NCBI GenBank assembly: GCA_017962085.1
Contig: JAGCWA010000033.1
Location: 95,264 to 159,171 of the forward strand
DNA length: 63,908 nucleotides
Reading direction: 5' to 3'
Source of the DNA: Paludibacteraceae bacterium
GTDB lineage: Bacteria > Bacteroidota > Bacteroidia > Bacteroidales > Paludibacteraceae
Part shown: positions 36,602 through 46,602 of the stretch, piece after piece
How the letters are laid out: each line of letters begins with the position of its first letter
Numbering within the stretch: the first letter of the stretch is position 1
Program-made: the position numbers and the translations under genes
Notes under the pieces: generated by a model
What the model saw: only the letters and a program-made list of their open reading frames with translations
Databases searched by the model: none
Told to the model about the DNA's origin: nothing

Positions 36602-37393
36602 TTACTTTACAATCAGTTGTTTCCCTTCCTTTTTCTCTATGACTATTTCGTTGACGTCTTCCAGCGAATAGTCTAATGGATCTACAGCGTATAGCGATGT
36701 CCTTATGGATGACCGGCGGAAAGAGTAGGCGGCTTTTTTATCCTCTAATATAACGAATCGTCCGTCGGAATATTTGCCTAATTCTTTCTGTATCTGTTTG
36801 ATTTTCTTCTCGTTATCATGAATCGGGGTGATCACGTAGTAGTATGTGCCGTTTTGCTTTTTGATCAAATGCATACTTTCCGGCCGGATGTCTATCATTC
36901 GCTCGCAGTAGTAGTGGTTCGTGAATATTAGCAATAGCGCACTGACGATTAGTTCGAGGGTGATAAATATATATATTGCACTCCCTTGCGGATCGTCGTG
37001 TTTCTCTGATATGGTTTTATACAAGACGACAAGAGACCATATGCCAATCATTTCCATCGTTAGTGCGCCGAGAAGGGGTATGATTGTGAACAATGACAGG
37101 ATCAACAACCCAAAGGCGTGTTTCCGCTTTCGTACTATCCAGAAGAATAGAAGGGAGGCGAACAGGTTGCAGAAAATCTCGTAATATGAATAGCTTGAGA
37201 ACCCGGCGTCAACGATGTAAGGGTCTATCTCAATGGGTATCAGTCTGACGAATACCAGTATATCGAGCGTCGATAAGAAGAGATAGAACGTTTTTTTCAC
37301 TCCGAAGTTATAATATGCCAATACCATCGTGTTCAGGTAGAGCATGATAAAGGGGAGATAGGCGATGTCGTAAATGTAACTATATATAGCCAT
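36602..37393 (-). CDS. Membrane protein with a C-terminal soluble domain, unknown function
   Basis: Not recognised. The first 155 residues of 263 hold about five transmembrane segments (from IYDIAYLPFIMLYLNTMVLAYYNF to 'IYIFITLELIVSALLLIF'). The last 100 are soluble, with 'PIHDNEKKIKQIQKELGKYSDGRFVILED' around residue 190 and a 'DPLDYSLEDVNEIVIEK' end. It precedes a lipoprotein gene in a two-gene unit. The membrane protein plus lipoprotein arrangement, AT-rich composition and neighbouring duplicates give the region the look of an acquired accessory island. Confidence 0.75.
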   Translation of the reverse strand: MAIYSYIYDIAYLPFIMLYLNTMVLAYYNFGVKKTFYLFLSTLDILVFVRLIPIEIDPYIVDAGFSSYSYYEIFCNLFASLLFFWIVRKRKHAFGLLILSLFTIIPLLGALTMEMIGIWSLVVLYKTISEKHDDPQGSAIYIFITLELIVSALLLIFTNHYYCERMIDIRPESMHLIKKQNGTYYYVITPIHDNEKKIKQIQKELGKYSDGRFVILEDKKAAYSFRRSSIRTSLYAVDPLDYSLEDVNEIVIEKKEGKQLIVK

Positions 37394-37468
37394 GATCCTG
37401 TTCCTTGGGTTTTATCTTAATATCGATCTCGACAAGGTGATATATATCTTATCTAAAAGGGCCAATAG

Positions 37469-37476
37469 CAAAGATA
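37469..37476 (-). promoter_or_regulatory. -7 promoter element for the 37393-35690 pair
   Basis: Minus-strand TATCTTTG matches TAnnTTTG, 76 bases upstream of the ATG at 37393. It shares a short divergent region with the plus-strand element at 37520-37527. Confidence 0.55.
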
Positions 37477-37519
37477 AAAATTTATCGAGGATAGAGAACT
37501 CCTTCTCCTGCTTTATTTG

Positions 37520-37527
37520 TAATTTTG
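37520..37527 (+). promoter_or_regulatory. -7 promoter element for the FGE-fold lipoprotein gene
   Basis: TAATTTTG matches TAnnTTTG and lies 30 bases before ATG 37557, a typical leader length. Confidence 0.6.
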
Positions 37528-37556
37528 CGGAAAATTTAATTCTTAAGTAGTTAGGT

Positions 37557-38450
37557 ATGCGTTGTCGATTTATTTGTTTGGGTCTTGCCCTTGGTTGCCT
37601 CTCCTGTGGCTCTTCGAAAAGTACAGCACAAAGCGATAGTACGAACTCTGAGGTGAAGTTGGTGTCCGACACTCTTGTGCGGAACGAATCTTCCTTCGCC
37701 AACCCGGAGGGTGAAGCGGTGCCGGTGGTTGTCCCAAAGGGTGAGGTCTCCTCTTTTTCCGTGGGTTCGGTATCTTTCCAAATGGTGAAGGTGAAGGGCG
37801 GTTCTTTCGTAATGGGTGCCACGCCTGAGCAGTCGGGTGAGGCGACAACGGAGGAGAAACCTGCGCACAAGGTTTCTTTGCCTGATTATTGGATCGGTGA
37901 GACGGAGGTGACCCAAGCGCTCTGGTCGGCTGTGATGGGTTCCTGCCCTTCCCAGATTCAGATGAAGGGGGATAGTCTCCCCGTGGCTTGCGTTTCCTGG
38001 AATGCCTGCCAACAGTTCATTTCAAAACTGAATGCCTTGACGGGCAAGACATTCCGTCTGCCTACGGAGGCGGAGTGGGAGTTCGCTGCCCGTGGGGGTG
38101 TGGAGAGCAAAGGATACAAGTATAGCGGTGGCAATTCGCTCGCCGAGGTGGCCCGCTGTGATGTCTATGCCTCTGATTTGTACTACAATGTGGCAAGTTA
38201 TCGCCCGAACGAGTTGGGCATTTATGATATGAGCGGCAATGTCGCCGAGTGGTGTGAGGATTGGTATGGCGCCTATGCGGAAGGTGAGCAGACCTCTCCG
38301 AAGGGCCCTAAGACGGGCGAGGTGCGCGTCTCCCGTGGCGGAGGCGGTACGTTGGGCGCACCGTTCTTCCGTGTCTCATCCCGCGATGGTGGTGCGCCGG
38401 ATCGTTGGTTCTATCATGTTGGTTTGCGTTTGGTGACCTCTGCGGACTGA
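37557..38450 (+). CDS. Lipoprotein with a formylglycine-generating-enzyme-like (SUMF1) fold
   Basis: A 297-residue lipoprotein (MRCRFICLGLALGCLSC; Cys at residue 17) with a Ser/Glu-rich linker and an FGE-sulfatase domain over about residues 75-297. Visible are 'MVKVKGGSFVMGATPEQ', 'DYWIGETEVTQALWSAVMG', 'PVACVSWNACQQFISKLNALTG', 'FRLPTEAEWEFAARGG' and 'YDMSGNVAEWCEDWYG', and the final 'VSRGGGG..FRVSSRDGG..GLRLV'. The paired catalytic cysteines of true formylglycine-generating enzymes, normally in the last segment, are absent (the segment reads GTLGAPFFRVSSRD), so it probably does not convert Cys. This resembles T9SS lipoproteins GldK/GldJ in fold, but too short to assign as either. miaA is convergent, 10 bases away. 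Confidence 0.85.
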   Translation: MRCRFICLGLALGCLSCGSSKSTAQSDSTNSEVKLVSDTLVRNESSFANPEGEAVPVVVPKGEVSSFSVGSVSFQMVKVKGGSFVMGATPEQSGEATTEEKPAHKVSLPDYWIGETEVTQALWSAVMGSCPSQIQMKGDSLPVACVSWNACQQFISKLNALTGKTFRLPTEAEWEFAARGGVESKGYKYSGGNSLAEVARCDVYASDLYYNVASYRPNELGIYDMSGNVAEWCEDWYGAYAEGEQTSPKGPKTGEVRVSRGGGGTLGAPFFRVSSRDGGAPDRWFYHVGLRLVTSAD

Positions 38451-38460
38451 TGCTTGCGAA

Positions 38461-39324
38461 TCAGTCGGTTAGCGTCTCCCATTGAATCTCTTCGTCCCGC
38501 TTGAACCAGGTGAGCTGCTTCTTCGCGTAGTGGCGGCTGTTCTGCTGGATCATCTGCTTGGCGTAGTCTAGGGTCCAGTTACCGTCGAAGTATTCGAACA
38601 ACTCCTTGTAACCCACGGTGTTGAGGGCATTGAGCTCTCTGTGGGGATAGAGCCGCCTCGCTTCCTCCACGAGACCCTCCTCGAACATCTTGTCCACGCG
38701 TCGGTTGATGCGCTCGTAGAGCTCCTCCCTTGGGCGGACAAATCCTATTTTCTCTATTTTGAATGGACGTTCCTTCTTGTTCTCTGTGCGGAACGAGGAG
38801 AATGGCTTTCCTGTCTGTAGGCAAACCTCCAACGCATGTTTGATGCGTTTATGGTTCATCGGGTCCACTTGTCGGTAGTAGGTCGGATCGAGCATTTTCA
38901 GCTCGTTGCGGAGGCTCTCCACGCCCTCCTCGGCTAGTCGTTGGTCTAATTCTTTCCGAAGTTCCTCGTCGATCTTGGGAATGTCGTCTATCCCCTTGCA
39001 TACAGCGTCGATGTAGAGCATGGAACCGCCCACCATCAGCACGGTGTCGTGCGTTTGGAAGAGCTCTTCGCACTTGGCGAGGGCCTCTATCTCGAATTTG
39101 CCGCAGCTGTAGTAGTCGAATATGGAGAGGTTGCCAACGAAGTGGTGGGGCACACGCTTCAGTTCCGCCTCGGTGGGCGCCGCCGTGCCGATTTTCATCT
39201 CCCGGTACATCTGCCTGGAGTCGCAGGAGATGATCTCCGTGTGCAGCTCTTCCGCCATGCGGAGGCTCCTTTCCGTCTTGCCTACGCCCGTGGGGCCCAA
39301 TAGGATGATCAGTTTCTTTTCCAT
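38461..39324 (-). CDS. miaA: tRNA dimethylallyltransferase
   Basis: Transfers a dimethylallyl group to N6 of A37 in tRNAs reading UNN codons. The protein has about 287 residues from ATG 39324 ([20 protein letters not shown]), with the P-loop GPTGVGKT at residues 10-17. It also contains '[22 protein letters not shown]', the conserved 'ADSxQ'-like region; '[18 protein letters not shown]'; and the C-terminal '[14 protein letters not shown]' and '[15 protein letters not shown]'. A longer open frame continues upstream to 39360 but overlaps the glycogen-operon terminator, so the later ATG is chosen. The gene stands alone on the minus strand. Confidence 0.96.
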   Translation of the reverse strand: MEKKLIILLGPTGVGKTERSLRMAEELHTEIISCDSRQMYREMKIGTAAPTEAELKRVPHHFVGNLSIFDYYSCGKFEIEALAKCEELFQTHDTVLMVGGSMLYIDAVCKGIDDIPKIDEELRKELDQRLAEEGVESLRNELKMLDPTYYRQVDPMNHKRIKHALEVCLQTGKPFSSFRTENKKERPFKIEKIGFVRPREELYERINRRVDKMFEEGLVEEARRLYPHRELNALNTVGYKELFEYFDGNWTLDYAKQMIQQNSRHYAKKQLTWFKRDEEIQWETLTD

Positions 39325-39337
39325 GTGGCTAAGATAC

Positions 39338-39366
39338 AAAAAAAGCGTGGGGGAACCCACGCTTTT
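39338..39366 (-). terminator. Intrinsic terminator of the glycogen operon
   Basis: GCGTGGG pairs with CCCACGC around a GGAA loop, flanked by A runs on one side and T runs on the other. On the minus strand it ends in seven T, just downstream of glgP. Confidence 0.92.
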
Positions 39367-39387
39367 CGCATATTGTCGGACGTTTGA

Positions 39388-41952
39388 TTAGAACCAACGT
39401 ACGTAGCAGAAGTCTTGGCGGTGAGCCAAGTCCTTGTTGTTAGGGAACATACGGAACGCGTACTTGAATGTTCCGGAGCGGGAAATCCTCTCCTCCAACT
39501 TGAAGTAGAGTTTCGTACCCTCCTCTTTCACAAGTTTCATCTCCTTCACCTCATCGATTTTATCGTTGTTGCTGTTGTCTTTCATCGTAGAGACGAAGTC
39601 GATGCCTAACCTATTGTCGTTCAATCCTTTGGTATCTACGATCACCTCAGCTACATACTTGTCGCCCACCTCTGGGTTCTCCGTCAGTTTGTCGGAGACG
39701 GTAGCGGAGACGATTTCGATCTGATCCCAATGCTCTGCGACCTTCTCCTTCCAAGCCGCGATCTCCTTCGCTTTGGCGAAGTTGTTGTCAATCAGCTTGT
39801 TGAAGCGTTCACGCAATGGGTTGTAGAACTTTCTCGTGTAATCGTCGATCATACGCTTGGTGGTGTAGTTCGGAGCGATCATGGCGATGGAGTTCTTGAT
39901 GGTCTTCACCCATTCAGGAGAGTAGCCCTTGCTGTTCGTAGCATAGAACATAGGGATGATCTCATTCTCCAGGATGCTGTAGATTGTGGCGGCATCCAGC
40001 TGGTCTTGGTGACCTTGGTACTCGTAGGTGCGTTTCTCGGTCAATGCCCATCCTGCGCCCTCGCGGTAGCCTTCCAACCACCATCCGTCTTTTACGGAGA
40101 AGTTGATGACACCGTTCATCAAGGCCTTCTCGCCGGATGTTCCGGATGCCTCGAGCGGACGGGTAGGGGTGTTCAACCAGATGTCCACGCCGGAGATCAG
40201 ACGTTTCGCCAAAGCCATGTCGTAGTTCTCCAGGAAGATGATCTTGCCTTGGAACTCAGGTTGGCGGGAGATCTCCACGATTCTCTTGATCAAGCCTTGT
40301 CCCGCACCGTCTGCAGGGTGAGCCTTACCAGTGAAGATGAATTGAACCGGACACTTAGGGTTGTTGACGATCTTAGCCAAACGCTCCAAGTCTGTGAAGA
40401 GCAGGTGCGCACGCTTGTAGGTGGCGAAACGACGACCGAATCCGATGGTCAAAGCCTCTGGATTGATGCTCTCCAATATCTTGATGATGCGGGAAGGATC
40501 CCCTTGGTTCCTCAGCCAATTGTCTTGGTATTTTACCCTGATGTAATCGATGAGTTTCTTCTTCAAGGCCTTCTTGATGCTCCAAATCTTCTCGTCTGGC
40601 ACTGAGTATATCTTCTCCCAGATGGCCATGTTGGACTGGTCTTTGTAGAAGGATGGGTCGAACGTTTCGATGTAGAGTTTCTTCCACTCGTCCGCCGCCC
40701 AAGTAGGCATGTGCACACCGTTGGTGACGTAGTTGACGTGCGACTCTTCAGGGAAGTATCCTTTCCAGATGTTGGCGAACATCTTTTTGGAAACCTCTCC
40801 GTGCAACCAGCTCACACCGTTCACTTCCTGGCAGGTGTTGCATGCGAAGACGCTCATGGAGAATTTCTCTCCCTTGTCGCCTGGGTTCTCGCGACCGAGA
40901 TCCATCAACTCGTCCCATGAGATGTTCAGCTTCTGAGCGTAGTGGTACATATATTTGCCGAAGAGACCCTCGTCGAATTTGTCGTGACCGGCAGGCACTG
41001 GCGTGTGCACCGTGTAGAGGGAAGAGGAACGAACCACCTCAAATGCCTCTTGGAAACTCAATCCCTTCTGGTTGATGTAGTAGTTCAGCCTCTCCACGTT
41101 GATGAGCGCCGCGTGGCCCTCGTTGCAGTGGAAGGTGTCGTGTTGGATGCCCAATCTGTTGAGCAACAAGACACCACCGATGCCGAGCATGTACTCCTGC
41201 TTCATTCTGTTCTCCCAGTCACCTCCATACAATTGGTGGGTGATGGAACGGTCATATTCAGAGTTCTTTTCGATATCTGTATCCATCAGGTACAGGCTGA
41301 TTCTTCCGACAGAGACCTTCCAAACGTTAGCGTAGATGGTACGGTCGAAGAAAGGCACTTCATGTACGAGCGGGTTGCCGTTCTCGTCCTTTACTTGGCT
41401 GATAGGCAACGTGTTGAATATTTGAGGCTCGTAGTTGGCGATCTGCTCTCCGTTCATAGAGAGTGTCTGGGTGAAGTAACCATATCTGTAGAGGAAGCCG
41501 ATGGCGGTCATGTTGACGTTGCAGTCGCTAGCCTCCTTCAGGTAGTCTCCCGCAAGCACGCCCAAACCTCCCGAGTATATCTTAATGATATCCGTCAAAC
41601 CGTACTCCATGGAGAAGTATGCCACGGAAGGTTTTTTCGGATCCTTCGGCTCGTTCATGTACTTTTCGAACTTGTCGTATACGGAGTTGATCTTTCCCAG
41701 CAACTCGTCGTCCTTCTCGATCTTCTCCAAAGTGTCGATCTTGACTCTTTCCAGGAAGAGGACAGGGTTGTTGCCCACCTTTTCCCATAACTCTTTATCG
41801 CACTCCTTGAAGAGCTCTTTTGCTTCGCTGTTCCATACCCACCAGAGGTTACCTGCTAACTTGGTGAGCTTCTCCAACTTTGCTGGAACTTTCGCTTTCG
41901 TGTTGATTTCCTTCCAAGTCGGATAGTTTGATTGGTTGATTTTTACTTTCAT
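39388..41952 (-). CDS. glgP: Alpha-glucan (glycogen) phosphorylase
   Basis: Phosphorolyses alpha-1,4-glucan to glucose 1-phosphate. The 854-residue protein is of the short-type bacterial alpha-glucan phosphorylase family with an N-terminal extension, as in Bacteroides. Visible segments include '[34 protein letters not shown]' split at about residues 109-143, '[15 protein letters not shown]', '[19 protein letters not shown]' and '[29 protein letters not shown]' split at about residues 603-631. The pyridoxal phosphate lysine is the K of GTSGEK. It lies 6 bases downstream of the glycogen synthase gene on the same strand and ends at a strong terminator, so the two enzymes of glycogen turnover share one transcript. 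Confidence 0.95.
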   Translation of the reverse strand: MKVKINQSNYPTWKEINTKAKVPAKLEKLTKLAGNLWWVWNSEAKELFKECDKELWEKVGNNPVLFLERVKIDTLEKIEKDDELLGKINSVYDKFEKYMNEPKDPKKPSVAYFSMEYGLTDIIKIYSGGLGVLAGDYLKEASDCNVNMTAIGFLYRYGYFTQTLSMNGEQIANYEPQIFNTLPISQVKDENGNPLVHEVPFFDRTIYANVWKVSVGRISLYLMDTDIEKNSEYDRSITHQLYGGDWENRMKQEYMLGIGGVLLLNRLGIQHDTFHCNEGHAALINVERLNYYINQKGLSFQEAFEVVRSSSLYTVHTPVPAGHDKFDEGLFGKYMYHYAQKLNISWDELMDLGRENPGDKGEKFSMSVFACNTCQEVNGVSWLHGEVSKKMFANIWKGYFPEESHVNYVTNGVHMPTWAADEWKKLYIETFDPSFYKDQSNMAIWEKIYSVPDEKIWSIKKALKKKLIDYIRVKYQDNWLRNQGDPSRIIKILESINPEALTIGFGRRFATYKRAHLLFTDLERLAKIVNNPKCPVQFIFTGKAHPADGAGQGLIKRIVEISRQPEFQGKIIFLENYDMALAKRLISGVDIWLNTPTRPLEASGTSGEKALMNGVINFSVKDGWWLEGYREGAGWALTEKRTYEYQGHQDQLDAATIYSILENEIIPMFYATNSKGYSPEWVKTIKNSIAMIAPNYTTKRMIDDYTRKFYNPLRERFNKLIDNNFAKAKEIAAWKEKVAEHWDQIEIVSATVSDKLTENPEVGDKYVAEVIVDTKGLNDNRLGIDFVSTMKDNSNNDKIDEVKEMKLVKEEGTKLYFKLEERISRSGTFKYAFRMFPNNKDLAHRQDFCYVRWF

Positions 41953-41958
41953 CTTCTT

Positions 41959-43626
41959 TTATTTGTTTTTAATTTTTGTATTCTTTTTTTTCTCTTGAAG
42001 GGCTATTTTGAAGGCCTCCTCGTAGTATTTCACGAATTTCTCCCAAGCGCACCCTTCCGCGATCTTCAGGGCCTTCGCTCTGACCTTCGCTACTTCCTTT
42101 GCCGACATGGCGGCGAACATCTCCATGTTGCCCTTGATGGCTTGGGACGCTTCGTAGTAGTTGTGGTCGTTTCTGTTGACGACTGCCACGCCGTGGGTGA
42201 TGTCCACCTGCGAATCGGAGACCCATAGTCCGAAGCCCGCCAAGTTGGTTGTGATGGTCGGGATACCGAACGCCGCACTCTCCAGCGGGGTGTAGCCCCA
42301 AGGCTCGTAGTAGGAGGCGAAGACGGTCATGTCCAATCCGATGAGCAGTTCGTAGTAGCTCTTGTTGAAAATACCGTCGTCTCCGTTCAGGTAACTTGGA
42401 ACCAATATCACTTTGACGGTCTTTTTCTCCTCGTTAGTGAAGGAGTAGCCCTGTATGGTGTCATATAGTTGATCATCCGCGACGTTGTATATGTCATGGG
42501 TGATGTTCCTCCTGAACAACGTGTAGATCGGGTTCTTCTCGCTCATCCGCTGCTGGAGGTCCTTGCGTGGACCGATATTCCAGCCCGGCACCAATATGAA
42601 GGCGATCGTCTCACGCTGGTAGTTCGGGTCTTCGGACAGCTTCTTGAGGGAATCCAGGAAGATGTCGATGCCTTTGTTCCTGAACTCGTATCTTCCGCTT
42701 GTTCCGATGAGCAACGCATCGTCCGACACTTTTTGCCCGATTAGGTTCTCCGCCACGTTCTTGAGTGTGGCGCGTGCCTTCTCCCTGGCCTTGTCGTACT
42801 CTTTCCCTTGAGGGATGAATCCGCTTTCGAATCCGTTCGGGGTGACGATGGAAGGACTCTTCTCCAACAGTTGCTCGCTCTCCTTCGCTGTCAGTTCGCT
42901 CACGGTGGTGAAGCAATCCGCATTGTGCGCGGCCTTCTTTTCCAGCGAGTGTTTGGCCTGCACGTTCAGCTCGTTGGCCATCTGATCGCCGTTGTACTTG
43001 TCGAAGTATTCGTACAATTGCTTGCCGTTGAAGCAGATGGACCTTCCCACGGTTGTTGCGTGGGTGGTGAATATGGTGCGCAGGAACGGGCAGTGTCCCT
43101 TGCAGTAGAGGAGCCCGGAGGCTGTCGTCCACTCATGGAATTGGGCAACGTTCAACCTATCTGTCAGTTTGTTGTATTGACAGAAATGCTCTATTGTCTT
43201 GGCGGATGCAAGTCCGAACGTGACCGCTTCGTTGTAGTCTCCGTAAGCCTTGAGCGAATCGACCTGAAACTTGTCCCACATTTCGTAGAGGTAGCTGTTC
43301 AATTGCCCGGAAAACGGTTGGAAGTCCACCAATAGCGCGAGAGGATTCCCTGGAATGTTCCATCTGCCGACTTTCACGGTGATGCCTGCTTCCTCTTTGT
43401 AGGCTTTCACCCAATCCTTGTAGGCTTTTTTGTCTTCCTTGAATAAGAGGTTGTTGTCGGCTCCGAAATGGGGACCGACGTATATGAGGTTATCTCCGTG
43501 TATGTCGTGCAAAGATTTCGCTTGTGTGGACAATACGGTGTAGATCCCACCGATTTTGTTGCAAACTTCCCAGCTCGTTTGAAATATGAAGTTGTCTGTT
43601 TGGACTTTAGCCGATTTTGCCACCAT
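41959..43626 (-). CDS. Glycogen synthase of the GT3 (eukaryotic-like) family
   Basis: Extends glycogen chains using a nucleotide-glucose donor. The 555-residue protein starts MVAKSAKVQTDNFIFQTSWEVCNKIGGIYTVL and contains the GT3 landmarks 'WNIPGNPLALLVDF', 'HEWTTASGLLYCKG', 'FTTHATTVGRSICFNG', 'TPNGFESGFIPQ', 'GTSGRYEFRNKGIDIFLDSL' and 'FASYYEPWGYTPLESAAFGIPTITTNLAGFGLW'. The last contains the E-x7-E-like catalytic acids. It is shorter than animal or yeast GYS, lacking their regulatory tails. GT3 enzymes in Bacteroidetes replace GlgA. It is first in an operon with the phosphorylase gene, from a -7 element at 43658-43665. Confidence 0.93.
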   Translation of the reverse strand: MVAKSAKVQTDNFIFQTSWEVCNKIGGIYTVLSTQAKSLHDIHGDNLIYVGPHFGADNNLLFKEDKKAYKDWVKAYKEEAGITVKVGRWNIPGNPLALLVDFQPFSGQLNSYLYEMWDKFQVDSLKAYGDYNEAVTFGLASAKTIEHFCQYNKLTDRLNVAQFHEWTTASGLLYCKGHCPFLRTIFTTHATTVGRSICFNGKQLYEYFDKYNGDQMANELNVQAKHSLEKKAAHNADCFTTVSELTAKESEQLLEKSPSIVTPNGFESGFIPQGKEYDKAREKARATLKNVAENLIGQKVSDDALLIGTSGRYEFRNKGIDIFLDSLKKLSEDPNYQRETIAFILVPGWNIGPRKDLQQRMSEKNPIYTLFRRNITHDIYNVADDQLYDTIQGYSFTNEEKKTVKVILVPSYLNGDDGIFNKSYYELLIGLDMTVFASYYEPWGYTPLESAAFGIPTITTNLAGFGLWVSDSQVDITHGVAVVNRNDHNYYEASQAIKGNMEMFAAMSAKEVAKVRAKALKIAEGCAWEKFVKYYEEAFKIALQEKKKNTKIKNK

Positions 43627-43657
43627 TTTTTATCACTCCTTTTTGTATACTTTTTAG

Positions 43658-43665
43658 CAAAGATA
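43658..43665 (-). promoter_or_regulatory. -7 promoter element of the glycogen operon
   Basis: Minus-strand TATCTTTG matches TAnnTTTG and lies 31 bases upstream of the ATG at 43626. Confidence 0.6.
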
Positions 43666-43730
43666 GGAAAAAATTTTAAATTTCTATGGGGGAATTGAAA
43701 GAATTACTATTGATAATTGTGTGAATTTGG

Positions 43731-43795
43731 CAGGGTGCATAATGCACTTTTATACACTTATTGATTTTTCATTACCAATCATGCCACGCACCCTG
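43731..43795. repeat. Inverted repeat downstream of lptD, with a compact palindrome inside
   Basis: CAGGGTGC (43731-43738) is the reverse complement of GCACCCTG (43788-43795), separated by 49 bases. Overlapping the left arm is the palindrome GTGCAT-A-ATGCAC (43735-43747). It lies between the stop of lptD and the promoter of the glycogen operon and could be a weak hairpin or an operator. Confidence 0.4.
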
Positions 43796-43851
43796 AAATG
43801 ACGCGTGTTCTTTCGCACCCTACGTATGGCGAGGAAGAAGTGTATGGGGAA

Positions 43852-46548
43852 TTAGTACCAAGCAGGATAGTCTGTGGCGGTCGTGCGTTTCTCCCACTTC
43901 AGGTCTTGCAGCATGGAGGAGTTGACTCCGATGAAGAAGTTGAATCCTTGGTTGCTTCCGAACGGAATGAAATTCAGGCTGGCGGACCAGCAGTGCAGGT
44001 TCCTGTGGATACCGCAGGAGGTGTATGACAACTCCTTGTTGATGAAGTCGTATCCAGAGCTGAAGGTGAAGCCCCAATTATCCGTGAAGTTGAAACTGCC
44101 GGAGAAGTTCAGCGTCTGTGTGAGTCGTTGCTTGAACTCGAGTTTTTCCTTGTCGAACAGGTAATCTCCGTAGGCGATGGAGTAGGAGAAGTTGATGTTC
44201 CAAGGCAACTTGTATTTGAAGTATCCCTCTTCATCGTATTTGCTGTCCGTTTTCTCTTCTTTCTCGGATGCTTTCACCTGATTGTCGTACAGCATGTCGT
44301 CCACCGTTTCGGCATTGTAGTCTATCTCCTCCTCTTCCTCTTTTTTCTTCTGCTTTGTTCCACGCCTGAAGATGTTGTTGTTGAAAGAGTAGTTGAACGA
44401 TGTCCTTGCGTTGGTGAGTCGGGCTAGCCTGCCGTTCCTTTCCATCTCTGATGTGGTGGATTTGTAGTATTGCCCGCTCTCGTTGAGTTTGTAGGTGTAC
44501 GGACAGAAGGATCCGCTCACGTTCAGGTATATGTTCTTAGGGAATTTCAGTCGCAATGAGGTGGAGATGTCCGACCAAGGCGTTTCATCTTCGTCCGCGA
44601 ACATATTATAACCCGTTGAGAATGTGAGGTTATCGATGAGCGATATCTTCTTGTAGCCGGTCGAGTCCTTTTCGGTCCGCACTTTCATCTCGATGTTGTT
44701 GGAGAGGCTCAGGTTGACGATGCCGCTTCCGTTGCTGGTTGGACCTCCATAATAATTGCCGGTATAGTAGCAATATTTTGTCGTGTCGATGGAGCCGTCC
44801 TTCAGGATTCTATAGTAGTTGTTGTAATAGTCCTGCCCGAATGCAGGGAAAGGGTGGTCCATTTTAGGGGTGAAGGTCACGCCCGCACTAGGTTGCGCCA
44901 CGTGGCGTATCATGCTGATTTTCTTGCCGATGATAGGTTGGAAGAATCCGTATAATTGCGTGCTGAAGTTCAGTGAGGCGCTCATGTCGTTGATGCGGTA
45001 GAACCCGTTCTTGACGATTTTGTCCACCTCCTGCTCTTCGTTGTTCCACTCTTGCTCGGTCTTTTTGAAGTACCACTTTTCGCTGTAGTTGAAGCTTGGC
45101 GTGATGATGAGGTATTTCAAGGCGGTGTATGAGGCGCCGACGCTGACTTGGTTTTTGATACCGTTGTTCCAGTCCTTGATGAGGTTCTGTTCCAACAATT
45201 TGTCCTGCTTCGTCGTTATGTAGTTGTCGAAGTTCATGTTGTAGTTGAGATAAATCTTCTCGAACCATTTGTCCTTTCCTGTCTTCTTTTCCCTCTTGAA
45301 TGGGTAGAGACGCTTCATGTTGAGGTAGAGGGTCGGCAACTTCAGGGATAGGGTGGAGTCGCTCTGCCTTTGGTTCAGCGTGATGTTCGTCGTGAGGGAG
45401 AAGGGGGATTCCGGGAATCTGTAAGTGTAGTTGATGCTGGACGATTTGTTGTTCTCTCCATACACGGACGGGTTATAGTGTGCGCTGGTGTTGTTCTTGT
45501 TGTAGGAGCTTGACGTGAAGTTGACCGATGCCGAGAAGGTTCGGAACGGGTTCGCTTTCGGATCCTGCGTGTGTGTCCACGTCACCTTCACGTCGTTCAT
45601 CTGCGTGTAGTCGGGCATGCTCTTCTCGCTCTCGACGGTGGATTGGTAACTTACGTAGATGTTTCCGTTGAACTTGTATTTCTTCTTATAGCGGGTTGAC
45701 CCGTTGACGCCCCATGACCCTTTTGTGTAGATGTCGGCGCGCAATGCCAGGTCGAAGTATTGGCTGATCGCGAAGTAGTATCCTCCGTTTTTGAGGTAGA
45801 AGCCTCGGGAGGATTCCTCTCCGAAGGTCGGCATGAGTAGACCTGACGTGTATTTCTCCGAGAAAGGAAAGAATCCGAATGGTATCGCTAATGGCAGTGG
45901 CACGTCTTCGATGACCAGATAGGCTGGACCCGCCACGATGTACTCTTTCGGCTTCACCTTCGCCTGCGTGAGGTTGAGGTAGAAGTGTGGGTGCTCGTGG
46001 TTGTCGCAGGTGGTGTATTTGCCGTCCTTCATCAGGAAGGTGTTGTCCTCCAGTTTCTTGGCGGTCTCGCTGGTCACGTATCCCTCTCCCTGTTGGGTCA
46101 CCACGTTGCGGATCAATCCTTTCTTCGTCTCGTAGTTGAAGTCGATGCTGTGGGACTCGTAGCTCTCGTTGCCGTCCTTGAAGATAGGCCGGTTCGTCTC
46201 TGCTCCTGCGGAGTCGTAGCCGCAACGAGCGTGCACGAGGGTGCTGTCTGTGTTCAATTCGATGTGGTCGGCGGTGAGCTCCATCCGCTCGTAGGTGATC
46301 TTGGCGTCTCCGTATAGGAAGGCGTGTCCGTCCGCATAGAATATGATCGAGTCTTTCGCGAAGTATTTGACGTTGGATTTCACCGCGTCTTTGGAAATTT
46401 TAACTTTTTTTATAGTGCTATCCGGAGCCCCTGCGGTGACTTTTAGGGTGTCGTTCTCCGTTTTTTGCGCATGGATTTCGCCAAATTGGAGGGGAAATAG
46501 CCCTGCGATGAATAGTAATAAATATGTTATATATCTTTGTGCCAACAA
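43852..46548 (-). CDS. lptD: Putative LPS-assembly outer-membrane protein LptD
   Basis: An 898-residue outer-membrane protein thought to insert LPS into the outer leaflet. After a signal peptide (AQRYITYLLLFIAGLFPLQFGEIHAQ) lies an OstA/LptA-like beta-jellyroll region (about residues 55-190: 'DSIIFYADGHAFLYGDAKITYERMEL' split, 'ELTADHIELNTDSTLVHARC', 'GKYTTCDNHEHPHFYL'). From about 205 onwards 'VIEDVPLPLAIPFGFFP' leads into alternating beta-strands of a barrel, with the end 'WSASLNFIPFGSNQGF'. Only TTG or rarer starts are available, with TTG 46548 giving the longest reasonable product. It is divergent from an amidase gene. Confidence 0.88.
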   Translation of the reverse strand: MLAQRYITYLLLFIAGLFPLQFGEIHAQKTENDTLKVTAGAPDSTIKKVKISKDAVKSNVKYFAKDSIIFYADGHAFLYGDAKITYERMELTADHIELNTDSTLVHARCGYDSAGAETNRPIFKDGNESYESHSIDFNYETKKGLIRNVVTQQGEGYVTSETAKKLEDNTFLMKDGKYTTCDNHEHPHFYLNLTQAKVKPKEYIVAGPAYLVIEDVPLPLAIPFGFFPFSEKYTSGLLMPTFGEESSRGFYLKNGGYYFAISQYFDLALRADIYTKGSWGVNGSTRYKKKYKFNGNIYVSYQSTVESEKSMPDYTQMNDVKVTWTHTQDPKANPFRTFSASVNFTSSSYNKNNTSAHYNPSVYGENNKSSSINYTYRFPESPFSLTTNITLNQRQSDSTLSLKLPTLYLNMKRLYPFKREKKTGKDKWFEKIYLNYNMNFDNYITTKQDKLLEQNLIKDWNNGIKNQVSVGASYTALKYLIITPSFNYSEKWYFKKTEQEWNNEEQEVDKIVKNGFYRINDMSASLNFSTQLYGFFQPIIGKKISMIRHVAQPSAGVTFTPKMDHPFPAFGQDYYNNYYRILKDGSIDTTKYCYYTGNYYGGPTSNGSGIVNLSLSNNIEMKVRTEKDSTGYKKISLIDNLTFSTGYNMFADEDETPWSDISTSLRLKFPKNIYLNVSGSFCPYTYKLNESGQYYKSTTSEMERNGRLARLTNARTSFNYSFNNNIFRRGTKQKKKEEEEEIDYNAETVDDMLYDNQVKASEKEEKTDSKYDEEGYFKYKLPWNINFSYSIAYGDYLFDKEKLEFKQRLTQTLNFSGSFNFTDNWGFTFSSGYDFINKELSYTSCGIHRNLHCWSASLNFIPFGSNQGFNFFIGVNSSMLQDLKWEKRTTATDYPAWY

Positions 46549-46602
46549 TTTACTATTTAATAATTGCGCTATAAATTTTATGCAAATCTAAGAATATTTT
46601 CC

